Below are positions 29,920 through 38,652 of a stretch of 45,833 nt of DNA, in pieces. Position 1 is the first letter of the stretch. Every line of letters starts with the position of its first letter. Both the position numbers and the translations under genes were made by a program. Under the pieces are notes generated by a model. The model had not been told where the DNA came from and did not search any database. It saw nothing but the letters and a program-made list of their open reading frames with translations. This stretch comes from a virus, in the IMG/VR virus record IMGVR_UViG_3300036772_000567, positions 1 to 45,833 of that record; one strand, written 5' to 3'.

Positions 29920-31377
29920 ATGCAGGTCACTATTGATGGTGTCCCGTATGCGCCTGCGTGCAATTCGGGCTCTCGGATTGGAATCGCCATCACGACGCAC
30001 AACCGGCCTGCTGTTCTGGCAAAGACGATTGAGCAGCATCTGAAGCACTTCCCGGCTGGCGCCAAGTTGATTGTGATAGATGACGGTTCCGCGCCAGCAG
30101 CCACCGCCGCCGGTATCGAAATAATCAGGCATGAGAAATCACTGGGGATCGTGGCTTCGAAGAACCGGAGCCTCGAGGCGCTGATTGATGCTGGCTGTAA
30201 GCACCTTTTCCTGTGGGACGATGATGCCTATCCGATCAGCGATAACTGGCACGTCCCATACGTCGAATCACCTGAGCCGCATCTGGCTTACCAATTTCTC
30301 GATCTGGCTGGCGTGCAGAAGCTGAAAGATATGGCGGTGCTGTATCGGGATGAACAACATATCGCTTATACCGGCCAGCGTGGCGTGATGCTCTATTACC
30401 ACCGCAGCGCAATTGAGAAGGTCGGCGGCTTTGACCCGGTTTATGGTCGTGGCATGTACGAACATCCCGATCTGGCGCTGCGCATCCATAATGCTGGCTT
30501 GTCTACGTGGGCATTCGCTGATGTAACTGGTTCGGAAAAGCTGATTTATTCGCTGGATGAGCATGCGGCTGTCGAACGTTCTGTTCCACGGCCTGACCGT
30601 GAGACGCTGGTAAAGCGCAATGTAGGGATTTACAACAACAGGCGGGACAGTGGCTATACCGGCTTTGCCCCTTATCGGCGTGAGCGTGACGTGGTCATTA
30701 CGACCCTGCTGACCAGCCAGCCAGATCCCCAACGTGCAGCTGCAATGAAGCCAGATGAATCAGTTCTTTCTGCTTGGTCGTCTTCGATTCGCGGCGCTGA
30801 CGCTGTGGTACTGGCCGACCAGCTCAGTGTTGCACCTGCTGGCGCTTCTTTGGTTATGGTGCCCGCGGTTCAGATGAGCCCGTACTTTGCCCGCTGGGTT
30901 CACATCTATCAGCACCTCAGAGCGCATCCTGAATACCGGTTCGTGTGGTGTACGGATGGGACTGACGTCGAGATGTTGCGTGAACCTTGGGCTGAGATGG
31001 CTTCCGGCAAGATATATGTTGGCTCTGAGCATAAGACTTACGCTGACGGATGGATGAAGGCCAATCACCACGGTCGAGCATATGGCGAGTTCATTGATCA
31101 GTATCGCGATGAGTCACTGCTTAACGCCGGTCTCCTCGGCGGCTCGCGTGATGACGTGATGGAGTTTGCTCACCGGATCGTAAGGCTGCATTACCGCATT
31201 GAGAGCCAGCGGTTCTGGAAGATGGAAACAGCGCCAGCGACCGCGGTTGATATGGGCGCGTTTGGCATGGCTGCAAAGTCATTCGGTGACCGCGTTGTTA
31301 CGGGGCCAAAGGTTCACACAGTCTTCAAATCTGATGATGGTATGGGTAAGGAGTTCGCCTGGTGGAAGCACAAATAA
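29920..31377 (+). CDS. Two-domain glycosyltransferase
   Basis: A 485-residue protein. Residues about 18-215 are a GT-A/GT2-type domain: RIGIAITTHNRPAVLAKTIE, IVIDDGSAPA (DDGS at 54-57), FLWDDDAYP (DxD around 100-102) and GGFDPVYGRGMYEHPDLALR for acceptor contacts. Residues about 230-480 look like a second nucleotide-sugar domain: VVITTLLTSQP, FVWCTDGTDVEML and LLNAGLLGGSRDDVMEFAHR. In phages such enzymes modify virion proteins or DNA. Its place in the head operon makes a virion protein the likely acceptor. Sugar and target are unknown. Confidence 0.8.
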   Translation: MQVTIDGVPYAPACNSGSRIGIAITTHNRPAVLAKTIEQHLKHFPAGAKLIVIDDGSAPAATAAGIEIIRHEKSLGIVASKNRSLEALIDAGCKHLFLWDDDAYPISDNWHVPYVESPEPHLAYQFLDLAGVQKLKDMAVLYRDEQHIAYTGQRGVMLYYHRSAIEKVGGFDPVYGRGMYEHPDLALRIHNAGLSTWAFADVTGSEKLIYSLDEHAAVERSVPRPDRETLVKRNVGIYNNRRDSGYTGFAPYRRERDVVITTLLTSQPDPQRAAAMKPDESVLSAWSSSIRGADAVVLADQLSVAPAGASLVMVPAVQMSPYFARWVHIYQHLRAHPEYRFVWCTDGTDVEMLREPWAEMASGKIYVGSEHKTYADGWMKANHHGRAYGEFIDQYRDESLLNAGLLGGSRDDVMEFAHRIVRLHYRIESQRFWKMETAPATAVDMGAFGMAAKSFGDRVVTGPKVHTVFKSDDGMGKEFAWWKHK

Positions 31378-31952
31378 AGGTTGTGGTGGTCGGCCATCAT
31401 TCCCGGCGTCAACAGGCATGCCATCTTGCGCACCTGCTCGATGCTCACCTGCTGATTGATGACCAAGACCGCGGCGCTAACTGGAATCACCGGCGCGCCA
31501 TGGAGTGGGCAGCTGACCAGGATCAGCGCGTTGTTGTCATTGAGGATGATGCGATCCCTGTTTCTGGCTTCACTGAATCTGTTTGTGGCTGGCTTGAACG
31601 CTTTCCTGATGACCTCATTAGCTTCTATCTGGGTACCGGGCGACCTCCACAATACCAAATGGCAATCGCAGGCAAACTGATTAACGCCGACAAAAATCGT
31701 TCAGACTTTGTCACGTTGCCGCGACTGCTTCACGGGGTTTGTTACAGCCCCCCGAAACAGGTCATCGATAAGATACTGAGCCGTTGGGACTATGCGCAGG
31801 CTGCAGATTACGCTGTCGGAGACGCCTACGGCGGGGCGGTGATTTATCCATGCTACTCGCTGGTTGATCATCAGGATGAAGCCAGCGTGGAAAATCACCC
31901 TGATAAAACACCTCGCACCGAACGCAGAAAAGCGTGGAGGCTTCATCAATGA
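31362..31952 (+). CDS. Second glycosyltransferase-like protein
   Basis: A 196-residue protein from a GTG start, overlapping the previous gene by 16 bases. KVVVVGHHSRRQQACHLAHL, RGANWNHRRAMEWAADQDQR and VVIEDDAIPVSGF (EDD at 61-63) form the donor-binding half of a small GT-A enzyme of the GT25-like type. LPRLLHGVCYSPPKQVIDKI lies in the acceptor half. Overlap implies co-translation with the two-domain enzyme and possible sequential sugar addition. Confidence 0.75.
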   Translation: MEAQIKVVVVGHHSRRQQACHLAHLLDAHLLIDDQDRGANWNHRRAMEWAADQDQRVVVIEDDAIPVSGFTESVCGWLERFPDDLISFYLGTGRPPQYQMAIAGKLINADKNRSDFVTLPRLLHGVCYSPPKQVIDKILSRWDYAQAADYAVGDAYGGAVIYPCYSLVDHQDEASVENHPDKTPRTERRKAWRLHQ

Positions 31953-32431
31953 TTATCAACGACCCGACGTCACCGGATTTTAATAGCTATGCGAGCGTCA
32001 TAGAGTTAAAGAGCTTTGCCTCATCTCGCGGTTATTCATTGCCGGAAACCGATGAAGAAATCGAGACGTTGCTTATTCAGGCGATGGATTACCTCGAGGG
32101 GCTTGTCTGGCGTGGAAAGCCTGCTGAACCAAATCAGCCATTGGCATGGCCGCGCACCGGCATAAACCTGAACGGTGAACCAGTTACAGGCGTTCCGGTA
32201 AAGCTTAATCAGGCTCAATGTCGGCTGGCAATCGAGGCACAGACCGTCGATCTCTCCCCCTCTTTCTCCGGCGGCGGAGAGGTAACTCAGGAAACCGTTG
32301 TCGGGGCGGTCAGCGTGTCATATGCAGAAGGCAGCAGCACATCAGCGCCTTATTTCAGCTGGCTCTCTGGCTTGTTGCGCGGGCTGACTGGCGCGTCATC
32401 ATCCGTCAACTTTGACGTAATGCGGGGATGA
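31949..32431 (+). CDS. Head-tail connector protein (DnaT-like)
   Basis: I place the start at ATG 31949 (MIINDPTSPDFNSYASVIEL), overlapping the glycosyltransferase stop. The 160-residue protein resembles the small helical connectors annotated as DnaT-like ssDNA-binding in phages: SFASSRGYSLPETDEEIETL, MDYLEGLVWRGKPAEPNQPL, WPRTG. It probably docks under the portal. The DnaT label is a database habit, not evidence of replication function. Confidence 0.75.
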   Translation: MIINDPTSPDFNSYASVIELKSFASSRGYSLPETDEEIETLLIQAMDYLEGLVWRGKPAEPNQPLAWPRTGINLNGEPVTGVPVKLNQAQCRLAIEAQTVDLSPSFSGGGEVTQETVVGAVSVSYAEGSSTSAPYFSWLSGLLRGLTGASSSVNFDVMRG

Positions 32432-32432
32432 C

Positions 32433-32783
32433 ATGGCAATCAATTATCTGCGTATGCGCGCAACCGCAACGCGTCTGCTGACTGAGAACGGCCAGGAATA
32501 TCTGCTTACGCGTGGCGGCTCCGTGAAAATGGTGGCAGGCAAAGAAGTCACCACGCCTGTTGAAACGGCGAAGCCGGTCGGGGTCATTACTGCTTATGCG
32601 CCGGGAGAAATCGACGGGACGCGGATCCAGAATGGTGACGTCAAACTGACAGCGACGTATGCCGTCGAAATCAGGACTGATGACCGGATCGAGGTGGACG
32701 GCAAAAAGTTCCGTGTAGTTTTGCCGGGGCCTGTAAAACCTGCGGCGACGCTGATTTGTTATAAAGCCCAGCTGAGGGCGTAA
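32433..32783 (+). CDS. Head closure/stopper protein
   Basis: A 116-residue, beta-rich protein (TATRLLTENGQEYLLTRGGS, AVEIRTDDRIEVDGKKFRVV) in the position of head-closure proteins between connector and tail-completion genes. The final strand pattern, KKFRVVLPGPVKPAATLICY, is typical of that fold. Confidence 0.75.
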   Translation: MAINYLRMRATATRLLTENGQEYLLTRGGSVKMVAGKEVTTPVETAKPVGVITAYAPGEIDGTRIQNGDVKLTATYAVEIRTDDRIEVDGKKFRVVLPGPVKPAATLICYKAQLRA

Positions 32784-32785
32784 CC

Positions 32786-33370
32786 ATGGCTGATAACGAT
32801 TCGTTCATGGCCTCGATCAACGCCTTCGTCGCGACAGCCAAAGCCAACCAGGAAGAAGTGATCCGCGCTACCGGTATCAAAATCCTCGCTCGTCTCGTCG
32901 ACATGTCTCCGGTGGGAAATCCCGAAGTGTGGGCAGTGAACCAGACTGCGGTGGCCTACAACAAAGAGGTGTTCGACTATAACGAAGCCCTGAAGTCCGA
33001 CTCTGCCAACCTGACTAAAACCGGACGCCTGAAGCGCAAGGCGCGAATCAGTGACGGCATGGATGTGAAAGCCCCGCCCGGTTATACCGGCGGCCGTTTT
33101 CGCGGGAACTGGCAGGTATCACTGGATGCGCCAGCAACCGGAGAAACGGGCGTCATCGATAAAAGTGGTGGGGCGACAAAAGCGGCCGGTGGCCTGGTCA
33201 TGGCATCGTTTAAGGTCGGTACCAAATCCATCTACTTCTGCAACAACGTGCCTTATGCGTATTTGCTGGAGTTCGGCCATTCGAAACAGGCACCCGGTGG
33301 CATGGTGCGGATCACTGCTGAAGAGTTTCAGCGTTTCTTTACTGAATCAGTGCAGGAGGTGGGGCCGTGA
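32786..33370 (+). CDS. HK97 gp10-like neck/tail-completion protein
   Basis: A 194-residue protein with the gp10-family layout. It has an N-terminal helix (SINAFVATAKANQEEVIRAT), KILARLVDMSPVGNPE, PGYTGGRFRGNWQVSLDAPA and a C-terminal YAYLLEFGHSKQAPGGMVRI (LEFGHSKQAPGGM is diagnostic). It helps join head and tail. Confidence 0.85.
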   Translation: MADNDSFMASINAFVATAKANQEEVIRATGIKILARLVDMSPVGNPEVWAVNQTAVAYNKEVFDYNEALKSDSANLTKTGRLKRKARISDGMDVKAPPGYTGGRFRGNWQVSLDAPATGETGVIDKSGGATKAAGGLVMASFKVGTKSIYFCNNVPYAYLLEFGHSKQAPGGMVRITAEEFQRFFTESVQEVGP

Positions 33371-33774
33371 GCCAACAGGCCATAACGCAGCTACTTGAGA
33401 CGCGACTGAGCGAGTGGGCTGAAGCGCAGGGGCTGCAGGTCGCTTTTGACAATATCGGGTTCAGTCCTCCCGATGGTATCTATCTTGAATCCCATGTCAT
33501 GCCTGCGACGACGACTGCGATCGACCTCAGCCGACAGGCCAAAGTGTTTCGCGGCGTCTACCAGATTAACGTTATCGCGCCCGCCGGTACCGGAAAGTCG
33601 GCAGGTGGTCTCATCGCCGAACAACTGATCCAGCTGTTCCCTGAGAATCAGGAGATGAGTGACGGCGGTTTGACTTGTTTCATCAACAGCGCCCCCAGCG
33701 CTTTTGCAGGCATTTCTTCCGACACCTCTTACACCATCCCCGTCAGCATGTCTTATCGCGCTGACATATCGTAA
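33367..33774 (+). CDS. Tail terminator protein (DUF4128/gpU-like)
   Basis: A 135-residue protein overlapping the previous gene by four bases. ITQLLETRLSEWAEAQGLQV, FRGVYQINVIAPAGTGKSAG and TIPVSMSYRADIS match the DUF4128 type of tail-completion protein that caps the tail tube and sets its interface with the head. Confidence 0.8.
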   Translation: MSQQAITQLLETRLSEWAEAQGLQVAFDNIGFSPPDGIYLESHVMPATTTAIDLSRQAKVFRGVYQINVIAPAGTGKSAGGLIAEQLIQLFPENQEMSDGGLTCFINSAPSAFAGISSDTSYTIPVSMSYRADIS

Positions 33775-33777
33775 GCG

Positions 33778-33794
33778 CCGCCTGCTGGCGGTTT
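33778..33794 (+). terminator. Weak terminator-like hairpin
   Basis: CCGCC-TGCT-GGCGG followed by only TTT, between tail terminator and tail tube genes. Confidence 0.4.
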
Positions 33795-33820
33795 AAAATC
33801 CCTCTTAATGGAGAATTCCC

Positions 33821-34498
33821 ATGGGCTTTGCATTGCCTAACGGCGCGACTGTTTTCGTCGGGTCAAAACTCGCTGCCGCAGTGTCAGCAACCGCAGTAAC
33901 AAACGCAGACGGAGCGGTATTCACCGTTGCCACTGGTCACGGTCTCGCGGACGATGATGTTGTTCTTATCTCATCCGGTTGGGGGCTTATTGATAATCTG
34001 GTCGCCCGCGTCTCAAGCCAGACAGCAACGTCGATCACCATCGACGTGCTCAACACCTCTGACACCAATTTCTTTGCCGCTGGAGCTGGCGTGGGCTCAT
34101 TGCGCAAAGTGACAGAATGGACGGAGATCCCCCAAATCACAGAGGTTACCTCCAGCGGTGGCGATCAGCAGTACGTGCAGATTCAGTTCCTGTCCGATGA
34201 TCGCCAGCGCAACCTGGCTACCTACAAAGCTGCGAAAACGCAGACCTTCACGCTGGCGCATGATTCTACCCTGCCAATTTACGGCGTGCTGACGGCCGGT
34301 GACCGCAGTGGGGATACGCTGCCGCTTCGCATGTACGTGCCGAAGGCCAAAGAAATGCGCTACTGGTCAGGCATCCCATCCTTCGACCCGCAGCCAACTA
34401 CAGCTGTAAACGCCGTCGAAACCGTTCAGGCAGCCTTTGCCGTACAGTCTCGCGACATGACGTTCTACAAAGACACCGCGTCGGAGCCTTCCAGCTGA
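33821..34498 (+). CDS. Major tail tube protein
   Basis: A 225-residue protein in the tube position. It has an N-terminal beta domain (FALPNGATVFVGSKLAAAVS), an Ig-like segment (GAVFTVATGHGLADDDVVLI), and a C-terminal core (GGDQQYVQIQFLSDDRQRNL, AFAVQSRDMTFYKDTAS). Stacked hexamers form the tail tube through which DNA passes. Confidence 0.85.
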   Translation: MGFALPNGATVFVGSKLAAAVSATAVTNADGAVFTVATGHGLADDDVVLISSGWGLIDNLVARVSSQTATSITIDVLNTSDTNFFAAGAGVGSLRKVTEWTEIPQITEVTSSGGDQQYVQIQFLSDDRQRNLATYKAAKTQTFTLAHDSTLPIYGVLTAGDRSGDTLPLRMYVPKAKEMRYWSGIPSFDPQPTTAVNAVETVQAAFAVQSRDMTFYKDTASEPSS

Positions 34499-34514
34499 TA
34501 GAACTTCTAATTTG

Positions 34515-34534
34515 AGCCCGGCAACGGGCTTTTT
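34515..34534 (+). terminator. Intrinsic terminator after the tail tube gene
   Basis: AGCCCG-GCAA-CGGGCT followed by T residues. Confidence 0.7.
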
Positions 34535-34558
34535 CTTCACTCATTTACCGAGGCCACC

Positions 34559-34870
34559 ATGGCAGCCAAATTCAAATTAAAACCAAACCCAACGTTTAAA
34601 GCCGATGTGACTATTCCCGTGCCAGGCGACGAGCCAGGGATTGTGACCTTTACGTTTAAGCATCGTCCGATCAAAGAGCTGGCGGATCTGGAAAAGGTCG
34701 AGGGTAAGCACATCTCTCAGTTCCTGCTTGATATCACTGAAGGCTGGGCGCTCCCTGACGAGTTCAATCAGGAAAACGTTGAAATCCTGCTGGATAACTA
34801 TCCTCGCGCCGGTGAGGCGATCATGAAAGCGTATTACGCCGAACTGCTGGGTAATCGCGAAAAAAACTAA
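34559..34870 (+). CDS. G: Tail assembly chaperone G
   Basis: A 103-residue protein (KFKLKPNPTFKADVTIPVPG, FTFKHRPIKELADLEKVEGK, ILLDNYPRAGEAIMKAYYAE) in the lambda G position between tube and tape measure. It coats the tape measure during tail assembly. The gene ends in GAA AAA AAC TAA, which contains the slippery heptamer A AAA AAC just before the stop. A fraction of ribosomes should therefore continue as the GT fusion. Confidence 0.85.
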   Translation: MAAKFKLKPNPTFKADVTIPVPGDEPGIVTFTFKHRPIKELADLEKVEGKHISQFLLDITEGWALPDEFNQENVEILLDNYPRAGEAIMKAYYAELLGNREKN

Positions 34871-35175
34871 TAGCGGTTGCCTCGGCGTTCTATACGCCTG
34901 ATCCCACTGCTGAAGAGCTGGCCGGTATAGGGTTGACAGCCGATGATTTCGAACAGGTCATTATCGATGTCTGGCCTGACGTTTGGCCTGCCTTCGACGT
35001 CTTTCAGGCGGCCAGCACACAGTGGCGAGTGGGTATGAGTGGGGCGACAGGTCTTGATTACAATTGCCTGCCCTGGCTGATGCGTACTCACGGAATAGAC
35101 GACGAAGCAACCGCGCTGCATGACATCCGCATAATGGAAAGAACGGCGCTGACACTCATGCATAAGGGGGCGTAA
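34559..35175 (+). CDS. GT: Tail assembly chaperone GT (-1 frameshift product)
   Basis: Slippage at A AAA AAC (34861-34867) moves ribosomes into the -1 frame, where translation continues LIAVASAFYTPDPTAEELAG and onward to TAA at 35173-35175, giving 205 residues. The T part (GIGLTADDFEQVIIDVWPDV, TQWRVGMSGATGLDYNCLPW) is a DUF1799-type domain that has no ribosome site of its own. In lambda the same G/GT ratio is essential for tail assembly. The stop overlaps the tape measure ATG. Confidence 0.85.
34861..34867 (+). promoter_or_regulatory. -1 ribosomal slippery site
   Basis: A AAA AAC in the correct phase for a -1 shift, directly followed by the zero-frame TAA. The sequence differs from lambda's G GGA AAG but is a stronger canonical heptamer. 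Confidence 0.9.
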
Positions 35176-38100
35176 TGGCCGGTGATATTGCAACGATTTC
35201 GCTCCGGGTCAATACGTCCGACGTTGAGCGCGGCAGTAACGAGCTGGATAAATTTGCTGAGGCAGCGGCCGTCGCAGCAAAGGGAGCCGATAGTTTCGGC
35301 GCCAGCGGTAAAGGAGCCGCAAAAGCTTCCGCTGAAGTTTCCCGGGAAGTGGAAGACACGCACCAGCGTGTGCGGCGATTTAGCGAAGCGCTGAAGCAGA
35401 ACGAAACCAGTATAAAGGGCGCGGCACAGGCGACCGCTCAGCAACAGCAGGAGCTGCGCACGCTGCTTACCCAGATCAATCCGGTAACTGCAGCGTTCGA
35501 AAAGCTCGACAACATGGAACAGCAGCTGTCGCGCTTTAATGCCAAAGGGTTGATCGACAGTGACACATTCCGGGACGCATCGCGCACCATTCAGCAGACA
35601 CGCGAAGAACTTGGCCGAGCTGCGGAAGCCAGAACTGCCGAAGGACGAGCTGCAGCTGCAGCAGCCCAGGAGGACAAAGCAGCGGCAGCTGCTAAAGAAA
35701 CTTATCTTCAACGCCTGCGTGAACAAGTGGAGCTACAGGGTAAAACCTCCTCTGAGATTCAGGAGTATCGCGCTGCGCAGATGGGGCTTTCACAACAGGC
35801 TGCGCCGCTGATCGCTAAATTGCGCGATCAGGAAAATGCGTGGAAAAGTGGGGCAATTTCTGCGGGGCAATACCGACAAGCCATGCGGCAGCTCCCTGCT
35901 CAGATAACCGATGTAGTGACTTCTTTGGCGTCTGGTATGCCGGTCTATATGGTAGCAATTCAGCAAGGCGGCCAAATTAAGGATTCCTTTGGTGGAATGG
36001 GTAATGCCGCTAAGGCGCTGCTCGGTTTGCTTAATCCTGTAACAGTTGGGATTGCGGCGGCTGCGGTCGTTCTGGGGACGCTGGCTATTTCTGCTTACAA
36101 AGGCAGTGATGAGCTGGAACAATTTAATAAATCACTGGCGCTAACCGGAAATTACGCCGGTACCAGTGCGGGTAATTTGGTAGCACTATCCAAACAGCTT
36201 GCAACTGGTACCACTACAATCGCAGGTGCTGCTGCATCAATCAACGCAGTGGTTTCTTCAGGGAAATTCGGTAGTGACCAACTTGTAGCTGCCTCACAAG
36301 CTGTTATCGATTACCAGAAAGCTACCGGGCTGGCTGCTGACCAGGCTATTTCCGATCTGGAAAAATTGACAACTGCACCGGCTCAGGGTTTGCTCGACCT
36401 TAACGAAAAATATCACTTCGTGACAGCCAGTGTTTACCAGCAAGTCGCTGCTTTAGAGAAGCAGGGCGATACACAGGCCGCTGCAACGCTCGCGATTTCC
36501 ACTTACGCAGATATGATGAAGCAGCGGGCGGCGGATGTTCAGAATAGCCTGGGCGATATTCAACGAGGCTGGAACTCGCTGAAAAATATAGCGTCTCAGG
36601 CGTGGGATGCGATGCTCGGTATTGGGCGAGAAAAAACGCTTGATGAAAAACTTGCTCAAGCGACAGAAAACCTCAGGAATGCTTCAAACCCAAAATTTTG
36701 GGGGCTAGGAGGTGTGTTCGTCGATAATGGCGAAACTGTTGGTGAAGATAATGGCTTAAAAGAAGTGTTAAGCCTTAAAGCCCAAATTACGCAACAGGAT
36801 CTCCTGAATGCTTCTAAAGCAGCAGAAACAGAAACGCGAGAAAAGAATCTTCAGCTTAGTCAAAAAGTAAACTCCCTCGATTCATCCGTTGCGTCAAATG
36901 CGCAAAAACGCCTTGAGAATATCAAAGTCGTCAATGAGGCACTGAAGGCTGGTTTGATAACTCAGGAAAAAGCCAGTCAACTGACAATAGGCATTAACGA
37001 CCGATACAAAGATCCGAAAACACCGAAAGGAGTTACCAAAGCTTATCAGGATGATGCGGGTACTCGCGAGCTGTTGGCAAGCCAGCAGCGACTTGCCGCG
37101 CTGAAGGAACAGGTTTCGGCCAGCACCACGCTGACCAGTCAGGAGCAACAACTCTCGAAGTTCACTCAGCAAATCGCTGACCTGAAAAGTAAAACCACCC
37201 TCACCGCCGATCAGAAGTCTCTGCTGGCGCGCGCAGGGGAAATAACGGCCAGCCTGCAGCTTGAGGCGCAGCTGTCTCGCGAGAACGTACAGCGCGAGAA
37301 GGCGGTGAAGGCGCTCAAGCAGATGCAGGACTACACCACGTCTATCGTCAGCAAGAACGCTCAGACTCAGGAAAAATTCGGACTCACCACGAAGCAGGCT
37401 GGGCGAGTCGATCAGGAAACGCAGCTCAACAACACGTTCCGTAAGCAGACTGACGGCATCACTGATCCGGCGGCACTTTCAAAAGTTACGGAAGAATACA
37501 ACCGGGCTAAAGAGGCTTTGCGTTCAGGATGGGAACAGGAAGATGCCAATCAGGGGGACTGGCTGGCAGGCATGAATCAGGGAATTGCCCAGTTTGGTGA
37601 AAACGCCAGTGACGTGTTCACTGCGACCGGACAGCTGGCGCAAACCACGCTCAGCGATATGTCCTCAATGATGAGTACACTGGCAACAACCGGCAAAGCT
37701 AATGTGAAGGATTTTGCGAAGTCATTCCTGACCAGCATTGTTGAGATCATCAATAAACTGCTCATTGCTCAAGCTGTACAGGCGGCCATGGGCTGGATCA
37801 GTAGTTCGTTCTCGGCTGGTTCAGGTACCGCTACGGCAGCCTCTAACAGTTCGTTTTCATCCGGTGCTTACAGCGGACTATCGTTTGATTCTGGTGGCTA
37901 TACCGGCGAAGGCGATAAGTTCGCGCCAGCCGGTATCGTCCATCGCGGCGAATTCGTCATGACCAAGGAGGCGACCAGCCGGATCGGCGTCGATAACCTG
38001 TATTCCATGATGAGGGGTTATGCAGACGGCGGTCTAGTTGGCGGAAATGCCGGTATGTTTGGCCTGTCCGGTGGTCAATCCAACTCTACGGTTGTGCAGA

Positions 38101-38264
38101 CGTCCGTTGTGGTTCAGACCGGCAACAATCAGCAGCAGACGTCGGGCAACAGTGACGCCATTGGTAAAGCTTACCAGCAGGTGATCGACCAGTCTGTTCG
38201 CGATGGGATTGCGAAAGCTTTGCGTCCCGGTGGTCTCATCTACAACGCAAACAACTCACGTTAA
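35175..38264 (+). CDS. H: Tail tape measure protein
   Basis: A 1029-residue protein that sets tail length. It has N-terminal coiled coils (VNTSDVERGSNELDKFAEAA, SREVEDTHQRVRRFSEALKQ), then the TMP signature around 225-300 (LPAQITDVVTSLASGMPVYM, GGQIKDSFGGMGNAAKALLG), and a hydrophobic segment (VGIAAAAVVLGTLAISAYKG). The C-terminal lambda-H-like portion includes FAKSFLTSIVEIINKLLIAQ and GIVHRGEFVMTKEATSRIG. It is coated by G/GT, and the C-terminus is probably processed. Confidence 0.95.
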   Translation: MAGDIATISLRVNTSDVERGSNELDKFAEAAAVAAKGADSFGASGKGAAKASAEVSREVEDTHQRVRRFSEALKQNETSIKGAAQATAQQQQELRTLLTQINPVTAAFEKLDNMEQQLSRFNAKGLIDSDTFRDASRTIQQTREELGRAAEARTAEGRAAAAAAQEDKAAAAAKETYLQRLREQVELQGKTSSEIQEYRAAQMGLSQQAAPLIAKLRDQENAWKSGAISAGQYRQAMRQLPAQITDVVTSLASGMPVYMVAIQQGGQIKDSFGGMGNAAKALLGLLNPVTVGIAAAAVVLGTLAISAYKGSDELEQFNKSLALTGNYAGTSAGNLVALSKQLATGTTTIAGAAASINAVVSSGKFGSDQLVAASQAVIDYQKATGLAADQAISDLEKLTTAPAQGLLDLNEKYHFVTASVYQQVAALEKQGDTQAAATLAISTYADMMKQRAADVQNSLGDIQRGWNSLKNIASQAWDAMLGIGREKTLDEKLAQATENLRNASNPKFWGLGGVFVDNGETVGEDNGLKEVLSLKAQITQQDLLNASKAAETETREKNLQLSQKVNSLDSSVASNAQKRLENIKVVNEALKAGLITQEKASQLTIGINDRYKDPKTPKGVTKAYQDDAGTRELLASQQRLAALKEQVSASTTLTSQEQQLSKFTQQIADLKSKTTLTADQKSLLARAGEITASLQLEAQLSRENVQREKAVKALKQMQDYTTSIVSKNAQTQEKFGLTTKQAGRVDQETQLNNTFRKQTDGITDPAALSKVTEEYNRAKEALRSGWEQEDANQGDWLAGMNQGIAQFGENASDVFTATGQLAQTTLSDMSSMMSTLATTGKANVKDFAKSFLTSIVEIINKLLIAQAVQAAMGWISSSFSAGSGTATAASNSSFSSGAYSGLSFDSGGYTGEGDKFAPAGIVHRGEFVMTKEATSRIGVDNLYSMMRGYADGGLVGGNAGMFGLSGGQSNSTVVQTSVVVQTGNNQQQTSGNSDAIGKAYQQVIDQSVRDGIAKALRPGGLIYNANNSR

Positions 38265-38284
38265 CCGCCTACGGGCGGTTTTTT
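38263..38284 (+). terminator. Intrinsic terminator after the tape measure gene
   Basis: AACCGCC-TACG-GGCGGTT followed by T residues, overlapping the stop codon region. Confidence 0.75.
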
Positions 38285-38296
38285 ATTGAGGAAATT

Positions 38297-38638
38297 ATGG
38301 CACTCGAAACGTTCAGCTGGCGCGTGCAGGGAACACCTGAGGGGGCTTATGACTGGCGCGTGCGCAGCGCACAGTTTGGCGACGGATATAAACAGGTATC
38401 CGGTGACGGTATCAATCCGGAAACCCAAACGTGGCCGCTCACTTTTCAGGGGCGAGAAAAGGACATGAAACCCATCCTGGCCTTCGTTCGTGCACACGTC
38501 ATTAAGTCATGTGTCTGGACCCCTCCCTATGGCGTGTCCGGTCTATATCGCGTAACGAAAGACTCGATTAAGGCGATGCCGATGGGCGGCGCTACGATGA
38601 GCGTTTCTTTCACATTTGAGCAGGCTTATTCGGTCTGA
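38297..38638 (+). CDS. M: Minor tail protein M
   Basis: A 113-residue protein of the lambda M family: ETFSWRVQGTPEGAYDWRVR, GDGYKQVSGDGINPETQTWP, SCVWTPPYGVSGLYRVT and MSVSFTFEQAYSV. It acts at the tail tip with L, forming the distal tail ring around which the central fiber assembles. Confidence 0.9.
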   Translation: MALETFSWRVQGTPEGAYDWRVRSAQFGDGYKQVSGDGINPETQTWPLTFQGREKDMKPILAFVRAHVIKSCVWTPPYGVSGLYRVTKDSIKAMPMGGATMSVSFTFEQAYSV

Positions 38639-38652
38639 CAGCAGGCAATCAC

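Noticed and set aside
31314-31658. Minus-strand frame opposite the glycosyltransferase genes
   Set aside because: Entirely inside well-supported overlapping genes on the plus strand; shadow frame.
31949-32431. DnaT-type primosomal protein
   Set aside because: The gene sits among head-tail connector genes and has connector-like helices. A replication role is not supported.
35088-35726. 212-codon minus-strand frame opposite the tape measure gene
   Set aside because: Shadow of the coiled-coil coding region. Not in operon orientation and no start signals.
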